Shown: positions 10,190 to 19,952 of the stretch, piece by piece | Layout: every line of letters begins with the position of its first letter | Numbering within the stretch: the first letter of the stretch is position 1 | Assembly (NCBI GenBank): GCA_025558095.1 | Contig: JAIVFI010000036.1 | Span: forward strand, 124,001-188,000 | Direction of reading: 5' to 3' | Length of the DNA stretch: 64,000 bases | DNA from: Hyaloraphidium curvatum | Lineage: Eukaryota > Monoblepharomycota > Hyaloraphidiomycetes > Hyaloraphidiales > Hyaloraphidiaceae | Made by a program: the position numbers and the translations under genes | Notes under the pieces: model-generated | What the model was told of the DNA's origin: nothing | Database searches by the model: none | What the model saw: only the letters and a program-made list of their open reading frames with translations

Positions 10190-11850
10190 CGGCCGCCAGG
10201 GATGCAGGGACGCGCAAGGTCCCTGCCGAATGCTCGCTCCTGCCAGCGAATCTCCCGCGGCGAGCCCTGCCGACCCCGCATGTTGCACTAGAACACTCGT
10301 CCTATCGTCCTTGCCGGGCCGCAGGCGGCGGTTGTCGCCCGGAAAATCGGCGTGTTTGGCGGGGATCCGGAGCGTGGCGGAGCTCCGCGCCGCATCCCGG
10401 TTCTCGTGCCCGCCCGCCGCCGCGCCACGGCGATGAAAGCATTGCCCCGGTGGCGGCGCCGGAGTTCCGTGCTTCAAATAGCTGGCGTGCCGGTGTCCCT
10501 CTTTCGGACATCGAAGCACTCTCCCAATCGAGCCAACCGGCTCGCTCTTCAACGCCCCAACCTCCCTTCCCCAAACGACACCGCGATGAAGGCGCTTGCC
10601 GCCCTTGCCACGATCGCCCTTGCGCTGACCGGCTCCTCGGCCTCCCCGATGCCGGCCCTGGCGCCGCGCGACGCCCCCGCCAACCCGACCTCGGCCGTCG
10701 AGCCGCGCACCTCGCAGCCCAACTCGCGGGTCTGCCTGTACTCGTGCGCCGACGGAGCCTACTTCACCGGCACGTTCATCTTCTACGCCCTCGGCTGCGC
10801 CGGCTCCAACGGCGCCTGCACGTGGTACGCCGACGCCGCCTGCACCGTGCCCAAGCCGCTGGCCGTGCCGCCGACCGAGGTGCTCAACTGCCCGGCCGAG
10901 CCGTTCGAGCCCGTCGGCGGCTGGTGCAAGACCGCCTTCGACGTCTTCCGCGCCAATAAGCCCGCCCCGACCCCCGAGACGTGCTCGGGCAACCTGGGCG
11001 GCGAGCGCATCGAGTACGCCGTCAGCTGGGACGTCGCCGCCGTCGCCGAGCAGTGCAACAAGGTGGCCCGCGACAACGGGTGGACGTGGTTCAACCAGGT
11101 CGACCTCATGTACCAGGGCTACGACGGCGGCGCGGCCTCGGGCGCGCTCGGCGGCAACTGGGCCAACGGCATCCCCAGCACCGACGGCAGCGCCACCTTC
11201 GATGCCGCCCCGCTGGCGGCCGCCGTGCGCAACCTGACCCAGGTCGACTTTTCGGGCTGCTGCTTCTTCGGCAACTACCAGGGCGGCGTCAAGTACCGCT
11301 GCGCGCCCAACACCGTCTTCGAGGTCTCGCCGCGCACCGTCTTCCCGTCGGCACCCAACCCCAACTGCCCCTCGGAGCCCGTCGGCTACCCGCACCTGCC
11401 CGTCGACCCGACCCCGTACGCCACCTGCGCCGCCCCCGCCAACGGCCCGCCCTACGGCGGCTCCTCGTTCGTGTGCCTGCAGGACGCCTCGGGCTCGGAC
11501 CGCTGGGTGCCTGTCAAGCGGTCGCAGTACGGCCAAATCGGCTGCATGTCCACCAACTCGTGGGACTGCATCTGGGCGCCCAAGGACTGCTGCGAGCGCC
11601 TCGCGGCCTCGGCGACGGAGCGCTCGCCCTACTTCGAGTGCGGCAGCCTGCACTACCGGCTGTGGAAGACGTCGGGCTACAGCGACCCGTCGCACTGGTG
11701 CTACCGCGGCTGGCAGCTGCTCAACGCGGGGCAGCCCGTGCCGCAGCTCGGCTGCTGAGGGCGGTCTCGACATCTCGGCCCTCTCGATGCCGACATCTTT
11801 GTCACCAATACCGAAAAACGTATACCGTAGCATTCCAATACACCACTTGC
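10190..11850 (+). repeat. Inverted segmental duplication, copy 1
   Basis: About 1.66 kb that recurs in reverse orientation at about 16400-18110. It contains a secreted-protein gene plus about 400 bp of 5' and 90 bp of 3' flank. The 3' boundary is near the shared segment ACCGAAAAACGTATACCGT; the 5' boundary is near the shared GGGACGC-CAAGGTCCCTGCCGAA. Confidence 0.9.
10586..11758 (+). CDS. Secreted Cys-rich protein of unknown function, copy 1
   Basis: Single-exon gene of 390 residues. The start MKALAALATIALALTGSSAS is a clear signal peptide. The mature chain is rich in cysteines (for example RVCLYSCADG, CSGNLGG, SGCCFFGNY, CIWAPKDCCERL), aromatic residues and Gly/Pro, as expected for a disulfide-bonded extracellular protein. 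I do not recognise a catalytic family; a carbohydrate-active role would be a guess. The minus-strand copy at 16518-17690 differs by only two residues (Ser/Ala in the signal peptide, Leu/Pro near the C-terminus). Very long antisense frames here are GC artefacts. Confidence 0.75.
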   Translation: MKALAALATIALALTGSSASPMPALAPRDAPANPTSAVEPRTSQPNSRVCLYSCADGAYFTGTFIFYALGCAGSNGACTWYADAACTVPKPLAVPPTEVLNCPAEPFEPVGGWCKTAFDVFRANKPAPTPETCSGNLGGERIEYAVSWDVAAVAEQCNKVARDNGWTWFNQVDLMYQGYDGGAASGALGGNWANGIPSTDGSATFDAAPLAAAVRNLTQVDFSGCCFFGNYQGGVKYRCAPNTVFEVSPRTVFPSAPNPNCPSEPVGYPHLPVDPTPYATCAAPANGPPYGGSSFVCLQDASGSDRWVPVKRSQYGQIGCMSTNSWDCIWAPKDCCERLAASATERSPYFECGSLHYRLWKTSGYSDPSHWCYRGWQLLNAGQPVPQLGC

Positions 11851-11904
11851 ACCACATACTTGCAATCCATGTCTTCTGCTTGACTTCGCCTTCGCTAAGT
11901 GATC

Positions 11905-12020
11905 GTCAGGCAAACGTACGTGATGGGACGCCCACCGATAACGTGAACGACTTCCGACCGATGCACGCCCTGGAGATCGAAAACGAACGGCTGCGCGCCG
12001 AAAATGCGGCTCTAAGGTAG
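11905..12020 (+). other. Possible short coding remnant with leucine-zipper-like end
   Basis: The frame ends with HALEIENERLRAENAALR followed by TAG at 12018-12020, a heptad-like segment resembling the zipper of bZIP proteins. No basic region precedes it. It sits in the short gap between copy 1 of the duplication and the convergent oxidoreductase gene. It may be a remnant or chance. Confidence 0.2.
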
Positions 12021-12174
12021 TGCGATGATCGGAAGCCTCAAAGGACTCGGCCGACTCGGACGATACGAAGGACTCAGACGACTAGAAGCAAGACCCAGGC
12101 TTTATGGCTTACCGAAAGCCCATGGTTAGGAGGCAGCAGACCGAAGTTGGACTACAACACAGAGCTCTGCGTCG

Positions 12175-13495
12175 TCACCACGCCTCGCGCGGCAGTAGCT
12201 TCCCCAGCTCCGGCGGCGGCGCCTCTACAAAGTGGCACGACATGGTCCCGTTGTAGATCCGCGCGGCGCAGTAGTTGCAGTGCGTGCACCGCGACCCCGA
12301 GTCCTCCCCTGCCTCCTCCTCGCGCCGCATGCGGTCGACAAAGTCCGGCTCCCTGATCAGCGCCCGCGCGATGGCCACGGCGTCGAAACCGGCAGCCAGC
12401 GCCGTGTCGGCCGATTTGCGCGAGCTGACACCGCCCACGTACACGAGCGGGAGCGAGACGGCGGCCCGCACCGCCTTGGCGTCCTCGAGGAAGTACAGGT
12501 CTTCATACGGCACTGGCTGAATTAGCCACGAGCCAAAGATGTTGAGCAGCCCGCCGAAGACGCGCGAGGGCATCATGGCCGCCATGACCTCGACTGGCAT
12601 GGGGCCCCGCATGACGAACATCGGAGAGCGCGAAACGAAGCCACCAGAAAGGATCAGAGCGTCCACGCCGGCAGTTTCCAGCGCCTTGGCCACCTCGATG
12701 GCTTCGTCGAGCTCCATCCCGCCCTCGAACCCGTCGCGCAGGTTCATCTTGACTAGCACGGCGGTTCTGTCCTCCGCCGCGGCACGTACGGCCGCGATGA
12801 CCTCGCGCATGAACCGCATGCGGTTCTGCAGGCTGCCTCCGTACTCGTCGGTCCTCTTGTTGGTGTACGGAGAGAGGAACTGGGAAACGAGGTATCCGTG
12901 TCCGCAATGACATTCAACGGCGTCGAAGCCTGCCTCCTGTGCCAGTTTCGTTGCCTCGCCGAACGAACGCACGATCTCGGCAATTTCCTCGGTCGTCATT
13001 TCCCGGGCGTACGTTGGTCCGTAAAGATTGAACCCCGATGACGGGGCCAACGCGCGCCTGAGGCCCGAGACGGCCGGATCCGCGGCCATGTTGCCGCAGT
13101 GGCCAAGCTGCACCGAGGCCAGCGCCCCGGCGGCGTGCACTTTGTCTGTCAGGGACCGCAGGCCCGGAACGGCCTCGGGGCGCATCCATAATTGATGTGG
13201 GAAGGCGAGGCCGGACCGGTGCACCGCGGCGTCTGAACGCGACGAATCGCGTTCGACAAGGTCAGTACCGGTGACAAGAGACACAAGAGACTGATCACCC
13301 ACACGCCACGGTCGTCATTCCCACGCCACCGCGCGCGACGCTTTCGTGGTAGTCAGCAAGTCGTTGGGACGCGTCATGGCCCTGCGCCGCGCCCTCGAAC
13401 GCCGCGGCACGTATGGTCCGGTTCCTCAGCGTTATTGGACCGATTTGCACGGGCTCAAAGAGCCGGCGCGGAGTCGCCGGCGGCGGGGAACTCAT
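12175..13495 (-). CDS. Old yellow enzyme family NADH:flavin oxidoreductase
   Basis: FMN-dependent ene-reductase-type TIM barrel. Exons 13495-13303 and 13232-12175 are joined over a 70-nt intron (donor gtgggt) to give 416 residues. N-terminal LFEPVQIGPITLRNR is the barrel entry. HCGHGYLVSQFLSPYTNKR carries the two active-site His (H-x-x-H) and the conserved NKRTDEYGG-N-R region. LVYVGGVSS and DAVAIARALIREPDF form the phosphate-binding end. The C-terminal CTHCNYC-x9-SC cluster matches a fungal subgroup with extra cysteines. Substrate unknown: likely an alpha,beta-unsaturated carbonyl or xenobiotic. No leader peptide. Confidence 0.9.
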
Positions 13496-13534
13496 TCCGG
13501 TTTGTGTGGTTGTGACGAGTATGTCCCGCTCTCC

Positions 13535-13615
13535 TTGAGAATAACTCTAACTTCCTTAAGTCTTAACTCATAAGAGTTATGAACAAGGATATTCGTTAAG
13601 ACTCAAGAGCGGCAT
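13535..13615. repeat. AT-rich nested inverted repeat
   Basis: An AT-rich island in GC-rich DNA. TAACTC-ATAA-GAGTTA forms a perfect 6-bp stem with a 4-nt loop (about 13564-13579). AAGTCTTAA before it pairs with TTAAGACT near 13600. It lies upstream of the oxidoreductase start and downstream of the MYND gene stop (both minus strand), so it could be a terminator or promoter element. Confidence 0.45.
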
Positions 13616-13880
13616 AAACCCAGGCAGGCATTTGAACTTCGAGCCGCCATCAATTCCGCATGGACTTTCGTGGCCTGCGTGACTAGGTGAGGAAGACAAA
13701 GAAATGCATTCTGCGTGGCTCAAAAACGGCATGGCGCACTCGAGAGTATGCCACTGCCGGTCAAGCTGGTGCCGCGCCACTCATGGCGGCAATCGAACGT
13801 CGTCTCGATCGGGCGGCACCGATCAGTCCCCTCTCGACCTCCGATCTGCTCTGAGCTGTCTTTTTGCCAATGCTGATTGC

Positions 13881-14532
13881 TTAGATCAGGGTCAGCAGCA
13901 CTACTTGGTTTCCATCCGGTAGCAAGGCCCACCTCAAGCTTTGAACTGGCACACACAAGCTCTTGTGCCTCGGCCAGTCCGATTCCTGGCACGCTCTGGA
14001 GCAGTAGTTGACGATCTTGCAGCGCGCGCAGCGCTGGAACTCGCGCTTGAGATCGTGTGCGTCGCGGCCGCAGCCGTTGCAGGACATCGTGCAGTCGCCG
14101 CTCGTCCACGTACGCTGGAACAGGGCACCCTAAGGCGAACGAGGCCGCGCCATTAAGCAGGCGCAGGCCCCGGGCAACGCGCCCGATAGGAGGTCCGCAA
14201 ACTCCCACGTACCGTCGTCGCGTCGGCAGACCCGGTTGCTGCCAACGACCGTCATGATGTTTTATCGAGCCCCCGTTCATCTTGCCCTGGCACGAGACGC
14301 ATTTCCAGCCGCCTTTCGACGCGAGTTGCTCGGAAATGAACGGTCTCGCCGCAATGAGAGCGGCTCTGTTGAGGACGCCGTTCGCTTCTTTGGTGCTCAT
14401 CGATGACGCGGCACGGACCAATTCTTCGGGGAGGCAGACGGGGAAGGAAAGCTTCTGAAACCCCGTGTGCACACCCCTCTCGTCAGCGATGTAGACATGG
14501 ATGTCGTAAGTGATGGGCAGTGTGGAGGGCAT
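13881..14532 (-). CDS. MYND zinc-finger protein
   Basis: The C-terminal exon encodes a complete MYND finger: MSCNGCGRDAHDLKREF, then CARCKIVNYCSRACQESDW and PRHKSLC, with the C-x2-C...C-x2-C...YC-x3-C...H-x3-C ligands. The 5' part, from the ATG at 14532 (MPSTLPITYDIHVYIADERG), encodes a fungal-type N-terminal region with WKCVSCQGKMNGGSIKHH, a further Cys pair. One intron joins the parts and probably ends at CCTTAG (about 14132); the donor between about 14190 and 14270 is ambiguous and I could not match phases. MYND fingers mediate protein-protein contacts; this small fungal type has no known partner. Confidence 0.75.
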
Positions 14533-15041
14533 GTCGGCCGTGGAGTTGGAGAAGAATGGCAGTTGCAGTTGTTTGTGTTCGCGTCGAGTCACCGCCGGCA
14601 ACAGCGAGGCTTGCAAGCCGTGCAAGCCTTCCGGGCAGAATAAGAAAGACAATACAACATAGATAGTTTTCCGTAGTTTAGTGACGGTGAGACCTCTGCA
14701 TCCGTCGGTATGCGGAGATCTTGCTCCGATTCGGATTCGCAAGAGGCTCCCCTTCGGCTAGGCCAGCACGGTGGGCACACCACGGCCAGATCACGCCTGC
14801 AGGCAGGGAGCTGGATTCGTGAGATCCTGAAGGAGTTGTGCCGTGAGATGGTCCTCCCTATAAACGTCACAAGTGGGCCACACGGCGAGTATGGAAGCAC
14901 CCAAAGCGGCGACTAGCCAATTACACGAAAGGTAAAGCCCAAAGAAGCGAGGGCTGTGTTGTCTCCCACAACCAACAGTTCCGTGGCGTCGATTGCACCT
15001 TCGCCTTCGCTTACGCTTTATCAAAGGCTCGTCGCCATATC
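14533..15041. other. Divergent intergenic region
   Basis: Lies between the minus-strand MYND gene and the plus-strand SDR gene. No supported gene is seen. GC is lower at 14630-14950. It likely carries both promoters. Confidence 0.4.
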
Positions 15042-16094
15042 ATGGCTTTCGCCGGCTCGCTCGCCATCGTCTCTGGCGGCGCCTCGGGCATGGGCCGAGA
15101 GCTCGTGCGCCAGCTGTCCCGCGCCGGAGCCTCCGTTGCATTCTCCGACATCCGCGCCTCCTCCGCCAAAATTGACGAAACCCTCGCGCTCGCGACGCAG
15201 GGTGCCACGGGGGGCGCGAAAATCACCGCTCACTTTGGGGATGTGGCGGACGAGTCGGCGTGGCAAAAGTTCCGGAAGGACGCGCTTTCGGAGCACGGAA
15301 GGACCTCGGTCGAGCTACTATTCAACAACGCTGGTCTCGTAGGAGGTGGCAGTTTCGTAGAAGGGTCGCGAGACGAATGGGACCGCACCTTCAATATCCT
15401 GTGAGGGTGCCGAGACCGCGACGCTGGAGCAGAAACTCATTGCGTCCATCCAGCTTCTACGGCGTGTACTACGGGTGCCGCACGTTCATGCCTGACCTGA
15501 TCAAGGCCAAGAGCGCGCGTATCGTCAACACGTCTAGGTCAGTTCCCCGGCGCCGCGTGATTGCGCCCGCATGGGAAGTTCATACTTCCTCTTTGGTAGC
15601 GTCTGCGGCTTTTGGGCGAGTGGCGGGCCCAACATGCCCCACACCGCGTATTGCACGGCCAAGTTTGCTGTGAAGGGCTTCACGGAGTCCCTCATGACCG
15701 ATCTCGCCCTGAACGCGCCGCACGTCAAGGCTTCCGTCGTCATGCCCGGGTTCGTAGCAGCGCGACCGCACTCGCACCAATCATTGACCCCACCTATTAC
15801 CCCAGCTGGATCGGCACGCCCATCTTGGGCAGCGCGGGAGTGACAGCGGACTTGACCGAAAACTACGTCTCCCAAGCACCCCTGGACGCGGAGGCAGCCG
15901 CGAGCATCATCCTCGCCGGCGTCGAGCGCGGCGACTGGCGCATCCTCGTCGGGGACGACGCCGTGGAGCTGGACAAGATGGTCCGCCAGCGACCTGAGGA
16001 GGCGTACACGAAAGCGTTCTGGGACGAGACGGCAAAGTTTGGGTTCTTGGACATCCTCCGGGTCCCGGAGAGGGAACCTGTTCCCGTCCGTTGA
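15042..16094 (+). pseudogene. Short-chain dehydrogenase/reductase with one frameshift
   Basis: NAD(P)-dependent Rossmann-fold enzyme. Exons 15042-15400, 15454-15537 and 15600 onward use GT-AG introns of 53 and 62 nt. SGGASGMGRE is the cofactor glycine motif, NNAG follows, and the catalytic Ser lies in IVNTSS. Y-x3-K is present in AYCTAKFAVKG. After MPGFVA (about 15756) the frame must change to reach TALAPIIDPTYYPSW and the C-terminus IILAGVERGDWRILVG; no intron fits, so there is either a 1- or 2-nt lesion or an assembly error. Otherwise the gene is complete. The C-terminal 70 bp, including the stop, is repeated just downstream. Substrate unknown. Confidence 0.75.
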
Positions 16095-16190
16095 AGAAAG
16101 CGGACAATCTTTCGTACCAGGACATCCTCAGCGTCCCGGAGAGGGAAGCTGTTCCCGCCCGTTGACGACTACGGACGATCTGGTACCGGG
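16048..16190 (+). repeat. Imperfect 72-bp tandem repeat over the SDR 3' end
   Basis: Unit 1 (about 16048-16119) starts GGACATCCTCCGGGTCCCGG and contains the SDR stop codon. Unit 2 (about 16120-16190) starts GGACATCCTCAGCGTCCCGG. Both continue through GAGAGGGAA-CTGTTCCCG-CCGTTGA and GCGGACAATCT/ACGGACGATCT. There are roughly ten substitutions. Confidence 0.85.
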
Positions 16191-16399
16191 TGATACAATT
16201 GGGATCGCAGTTGCGCGAAGGCTTATCGGGCAGCCGCCTCGCTGCTCCAGCACAAGCCTTTGCGAGTCTGAAATGTGTGATGAATGCACAGTTGGAGTTT
16301 GAACTTTACTCTGCGCGCCGTGCCCCGATCGCGCGATTGGAATCCACGCCCACCGCCCGTCCGTTCTACCCGCGCACCAACACAGACAGGAAACATGGA

Positions 16400-18110
16400 C
16401 TGCGAAGCATGTAGTGCAATGTACTGTATTGGAATGCTATGCTATTGACGGTATACGTTTTTCGGTATTGGTGACAAAGATGTCGGCATCGAGAGGGCCG
16501 AGATGTCGAGACCGCCCTCAGCAGCCGGGCTGCGGCACGGGCTGCCCCGCGTTGAGCAGCTGCCAGCCGCGGTAGCACCAGTGCGACGGGTCGCTGTAGC
16601 CCGACGTCTTCCACAGCCGGTAGTGCAGGCTGCCGCACTCGAAGTAGGGCGAGCGCTCCGTCGCCGAGGCCGCGAGGCGCTCGCAGCAGTCCTTGGGCGC
16701 CCAGATGCAGTCCCACGAGTTGGTGGACATGCAGCCGATTTGGCCGTACTGCGACCGCTTGACAGGCACCCAGCGGTCCGAGCCCGAGGCGTCCTGCAGG
16801 CACACGAACGAGGAGCCGCCGTAGGGCGGGCCGTTGGCGGGGGCGGCGCAGGTGGCGTACGGGGTCGGGTCGACGGGCAGGTGCGGGTAGCCGACGGGCT
16901 CCGAGGGGCAGTTGGGGTTGGGTGCCGACGGGAAGACGGTGCGCGGCGAGACCTCGAAGACGGTGTTGGGCGCGCAGCGGTACTTGACGCCGCCCTGGTA
17001 GTTGCCGAAGAAGCAGCAGCCCGAAAAGTCGACCTGGGTCAGGTTGCGCACGGCGGCCGCCAGCGGGGCGGCATCGAAGGTGGCGCTGCCGTCGGTGCTG
17101 GGGATGCCGTTGGCCCAGTTGCCGCCGAGCGCGCCCGAGGCCGCGCCGCCGTCGTAGCCCTGGTACATGAGGTCGACCTGGTTGAACCACGTCCACCCGT
17201 TGTCGCGGGCCACCTTGTTGCACTGCTCGGCGACGGCGGCGACGTCCCAGCTGACGGCGTACTCGATGCGCTCGCCGCCCAGGTTGCCCGAGCACGTCTC
17301 GGGGGTCGGGGCGGGCTTATTGGCGCGGAAGACGTCGAAGGCGGTCTTGCACCAGCCGCCGACGGGCTCGAACGGCTCGGCCGGGCAGTTGAGCACCTCG
17401 GTCGGCGGCACGGCCAGCGGCTTGGGCACGGTGCAGGCGGCGTCGGCGTACCACGTGCAGGCGCCGTTGGAGCCGGCGCAGCCGAGGGCGTAGAAGATGA
17501 ACGTGCCGGTGAAGTAGGCTCCGTCGGCGCACGAGTACAGGCAGACCCGCGAGTTGGGCTGCGAGGTGCGCGGCTCGACGGCCGAGGTCGGGTTGGCGGG
17601 GGCGTCGCGCGGCGCCAGGGCCGGCATCGGGGCGGCCGAGGAGCCGGTCAGCGCAAGGGCGATCGTGGCAAGGGCTGCAAGCGCCTTCATCGCGGTGTCG
17701 TTTGGGGAAGGGAGGTTGGGGCGTTGAAGAGCGAGCCGGTTGGCTCGATTGGGAGAGTGCTTCGATGTCCGAAAGAGGGAACCGGCGCGCCGGCTATTTG
17801 AAGCACGGAACTCCGGCGCCGCCACCGGGGCAATGCTTTCATCGCCGTGGCGCGGCGGCGGGCGGGGACCGGGAACCGGGATGCGGCGCGGTGCTCCGCC
17901 ACGCTCCGGATCCCCGCCGAACACGCCGATTTTCCGGGCGACAACCGCCGGCTGCGGCTCGGCAAGGACGATATGACGAGTGCTCAAATGCAACATGCGG
18001 GGCCGGCAGGGCTCGCCGAGGAAGATTCGCTGGCAGGAGCGAGCATTTTGTTCGGCAGGGACCTTGCGCGTCCCTGCGTCCCTGCTGACCCCTCAGAGAA
18101 CGCTTCTGCC
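16400..18110 (-). repeat. Inverted segmental duplication, copy 2
   Basis: Reverse-complement counterpart of about 10190-11850. The coding part is nearly identical. The 5' flank (17691-18110) shows many substitutions and small indels relative to copy 1; for example GTTCTCGTGCCCG in copy 1 reads GTTCCCGGTCCCCG here. Confidence 0.9.
16518..17690 (-). CDS. Secreted Cys-rich protein of unknown function, copy 2
   Basis: Single exon, 390 residues, identical in layout to the copy at 10586-11758: a signal peptide starting MKALAALATIALALTGSSAA, then a cysteine- and aromatic-rich mature domain ending PQPGC. Only two residue differences from copy 1 were found by reading the two translations side by side. 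Both copies keep full frames, so both may be expressed. The shared flank includes about 300 bp of upstream DNA, so promoters may also be shared. Function unknown. Confidence 0.75.
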   Translation of the reverse strand: MKALAALATIALALTGSSAAPMPALAPRDAPANPTSAVEPRTSQPNSRVCLYSCADGAYFTGTFIFYALGCAGSNGACTWYADAACTVPKPLAVPPTEVLNCPAEPFEPVGGWCKTAFDVFRANKPAPTPETCSGNLGGERIEYAVSWDVAAVAEQCNKVARDNGWTWFNQVDLMYQGYDGGAASGALGGNWANGIPSTDGSATFDAAPLAAAVRNLTQVDFSGCCFFGNYQGGVKYRCAPNTVFEVSPRTVFPSAPNPNCPSEPVGYPHLPVDPTPYATCAAPANGPPYGGSSFVCLQDASGSDRWVPVKRSQYGQIGCMSTNSWDCIWAPKDCCERLAASATERSPYFECGSLHYRLWKTSGYSDPSHWCYRGWQLLNAGQPVPQPGC

Positions 18111-18670
18111 AAAACCATGTCCAGACGGCAGCTCTGCAGCTCTTGCGCGAGCGCAAGAAGCGCTCTTTTGGTCAAACCATCAGCCAGATGCTTATTGTAG
18201 CGGTGACTATCCTGGCCGGTAGAGCTCGGCCTCCGACGGTCTGGGTCTGTCCGCCGAGATCAAATGACAAATGAAGCGGTCATCCAAAGAGAAGGTGATG
18301 AAGTTGATTTTGAGGAGAATGTCGCATTATGCTATCCAGTGTGTCTCTGCTCTTTCGTAGCTCGCTTCTGCGTATCAGCTTCGACTGCGCATCCAGTCGC
18401 AAACAGCGCCCGACTGTCCATCCAAGCTACCAAACAATACGTCCGTTTGCAACCAACGTAAATGTAAGATTCTAGAGATTATAGCCAGGTTCGCTCGCGC
18501 TTGTGGGGGACGAGTGTTTGGCGGCCTCATCGCCGCCGCCGGGCCGAGAAACGCGGACATTACCGATGACGGTGCCTCTCGCCGGGGGCACCAGAGGCCT
18601 CCGAGCTTTCGATTTCCGAACCCTTTACGCGTCTCATCGGAGCCTCCACCGGCGCGCTCGGCCCAGAACG
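18110..18670. other. Intergenic region with low-GC stretch
   Basis: 18240-18480 is clearly AT-richer than its surroundings and has no convincing reading frame. It separates the inverted duplication from the thioesterase-like gene and may contain that gene's promoter. Confidence 0.4.
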
Positions 18671-19822
18671 ATGCCTGATCCGGACCCGAGCCAACACCCC
18701 TTCGAAACCGCCCTGACCATGGCATTCTCCCCGAACGAGCCTCCGCCGCACATGCACGGCCACCACGTGTCGCGGTTCCGGGGACCTTTCGCTCCGACCT
18801 GGATCAACCTCGCCGGCACAGCTCACGGGGGAATCCTCCTCGCGCAGGGCCTCCGCGCTGCCCGGCGTCACGTCGAGCGTACCGTCGCGCTCGCCGAGGG
18901 AGTGGAGCCGGACTCGAAGCCAGAGATCATTTCGATGCACGGATCGTTCATGGCGCCGATTCTGCCGGCTTTGGGGGAGGTCTCTTACGACGTCGGAACG
19001 GTCAAGACCTCCAAGCGCTTCGCTTGGGTCGACTCCCGCATCGGACAAATCCAGAAAAATGGCCATATGAGGCACGGGATCCACCTTACGTGCTGCTTCT
19101 CCCTGCCGAACCCTCCGCCTGCGGACCCCGACGACCCGCTGAACCCAGACAACTTGCCCGAGGAGACGTGTTCGGGTCTGCTGCCACCGACCCGCGATGA
19201 GATCCCGGATCCCGACAACTGCGTCGATCAGACAGAAACCATGCGGGCCGCTGGCTTTGTTCGTTCGCCGGGCTTTCACACGCATAGGGAGATGCGGGTC
19301 TCGCCCAAGCTAGCCGATCGGGTCAAGGCGATCGTCGAAGGCCGGGACGACGGAAAGGAGCGGCGGATCGATGTCTCGACGCTGGCATGGTGCCGATTCT
19401 CCCCCGAGCGCGCTCAGGATGCCGAATCCGCTGCGTTTTTCTCCGACGCCGTCATCCCCCTCAACCTCTCCCTCGCGCTCTCCACGGTCGGGAGCCGAAG
19501 CTACCGACCGGACGTGTTCTACAGCTGGTCGACGGTGGGGCTGACGGCCGAGTTCTTCGGCCCGCCACTCAAGCAGTTGGATGGGGAGGCTGGCAAAGGA
19601 AACTGGCTTCTCGTGAGATCGGACCTCCAGCACACCAGCCACGGGCGCGCCGAGCTGGAGATGGTGCTTTGGGACGTTGAAGTCGGCGGCGAGGAGCGGA
19701 CGGGCAGGGTGGTGGCGGTCTGCAGGCAGCAAGGCGTGATCGTCACCCGCAAACGGGAGGTGGACGCAGGACATTTCTCTTCCGCGGCCAGCAGGCCGCA
19801 GTTTCTGCGGCGTCTTGAGTAG
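18671..19822 (+). CDS. Double-hotdog thioesterase-like protein
   Basis: Intronless gene of 383 residues starting MPDPDPSQHPFETALTM. The pattern fits the TesB-like/thioesterase-like superfamily of tandem hotdog domains. An N-terminal half has a substrate-tunnel segment WINLAGTAHGGILLAQGLRA and the central strand SMHGSFMAPI. A C-terminal half has VIPLNLSLALSTVG, FYSWSTVGLTAEFFG, SDLQHTSHGRAELEM and VCRQQGVI. The closing VAVCRQQG strand with an upstream HTSHGRA turn is typical of acyl-CoA thioesterase II-like proteins. The natural acyl substrate is unknown. A proline-rich loop (about residues 160-200) separates the halves. Confidence 0.7.
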   Translation: MPDPDPSQHPFETALTMAFSPNEPPPHMHGHHVSRFRGPFAPTWINLAGTAHGGILLAQGLRAARRHVERTVALAEGVEPDSKPEIISMHGSFMAPILPALGEVSYDVGTVKTSKRFAWVDSRIGQIQKNGHMRHGIHLTCCFSLPNPPPADPDDPLNPDNLPEETCSGLLPPTRDEIPDPDNCVDQTETMRAAGFVRSPGFHTHREMRVSPKLADRVKAIVEGRDDGKERRIDVSTLAWCRFSPERAQDAESAAFFSDAVIPLNLSLALSTVGSRSYRPDVFYSWSTVGLTAEFFGPPLKQLDGEAGKGNWLLVRSDLQHTSHGRAELEMVLWDVEVGGEERTGRVVAVCRQQGVIVTRKREVDAGHFSSAASRPQFLRRLE

Positions 19823-19952
19823 AGATTCACCCGCGGATGTTCCGCCAAGCAGCTCAGCGCTTTCACCAAGGCTGTATCTGTCGCACGGACTTCACGCCTG
19901 GCTGAGCTCTCGCCGATCTCGCACCGCGTCCTCCCGCCCGCACGAAGAGCCC

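Noticed and set aside
10586-11758. Assignment of the secreted protein to glycoside hydrolase family 45
   Set aside because: Considered because of the cysteines and signal peptide, but the family's catalytic signature is not visible.
10091-11857. 588-codon antisense frame over the secreted-protein gene (and its mirror at 16503-17801)
   Set aside because: GC-rich codon use on the sense strand leaves antisense frames open. The antisense product is a low-complexity Ala/Gly/Arg/Val chain with no motif, while the sense frame has a signal peptide and cysteines.
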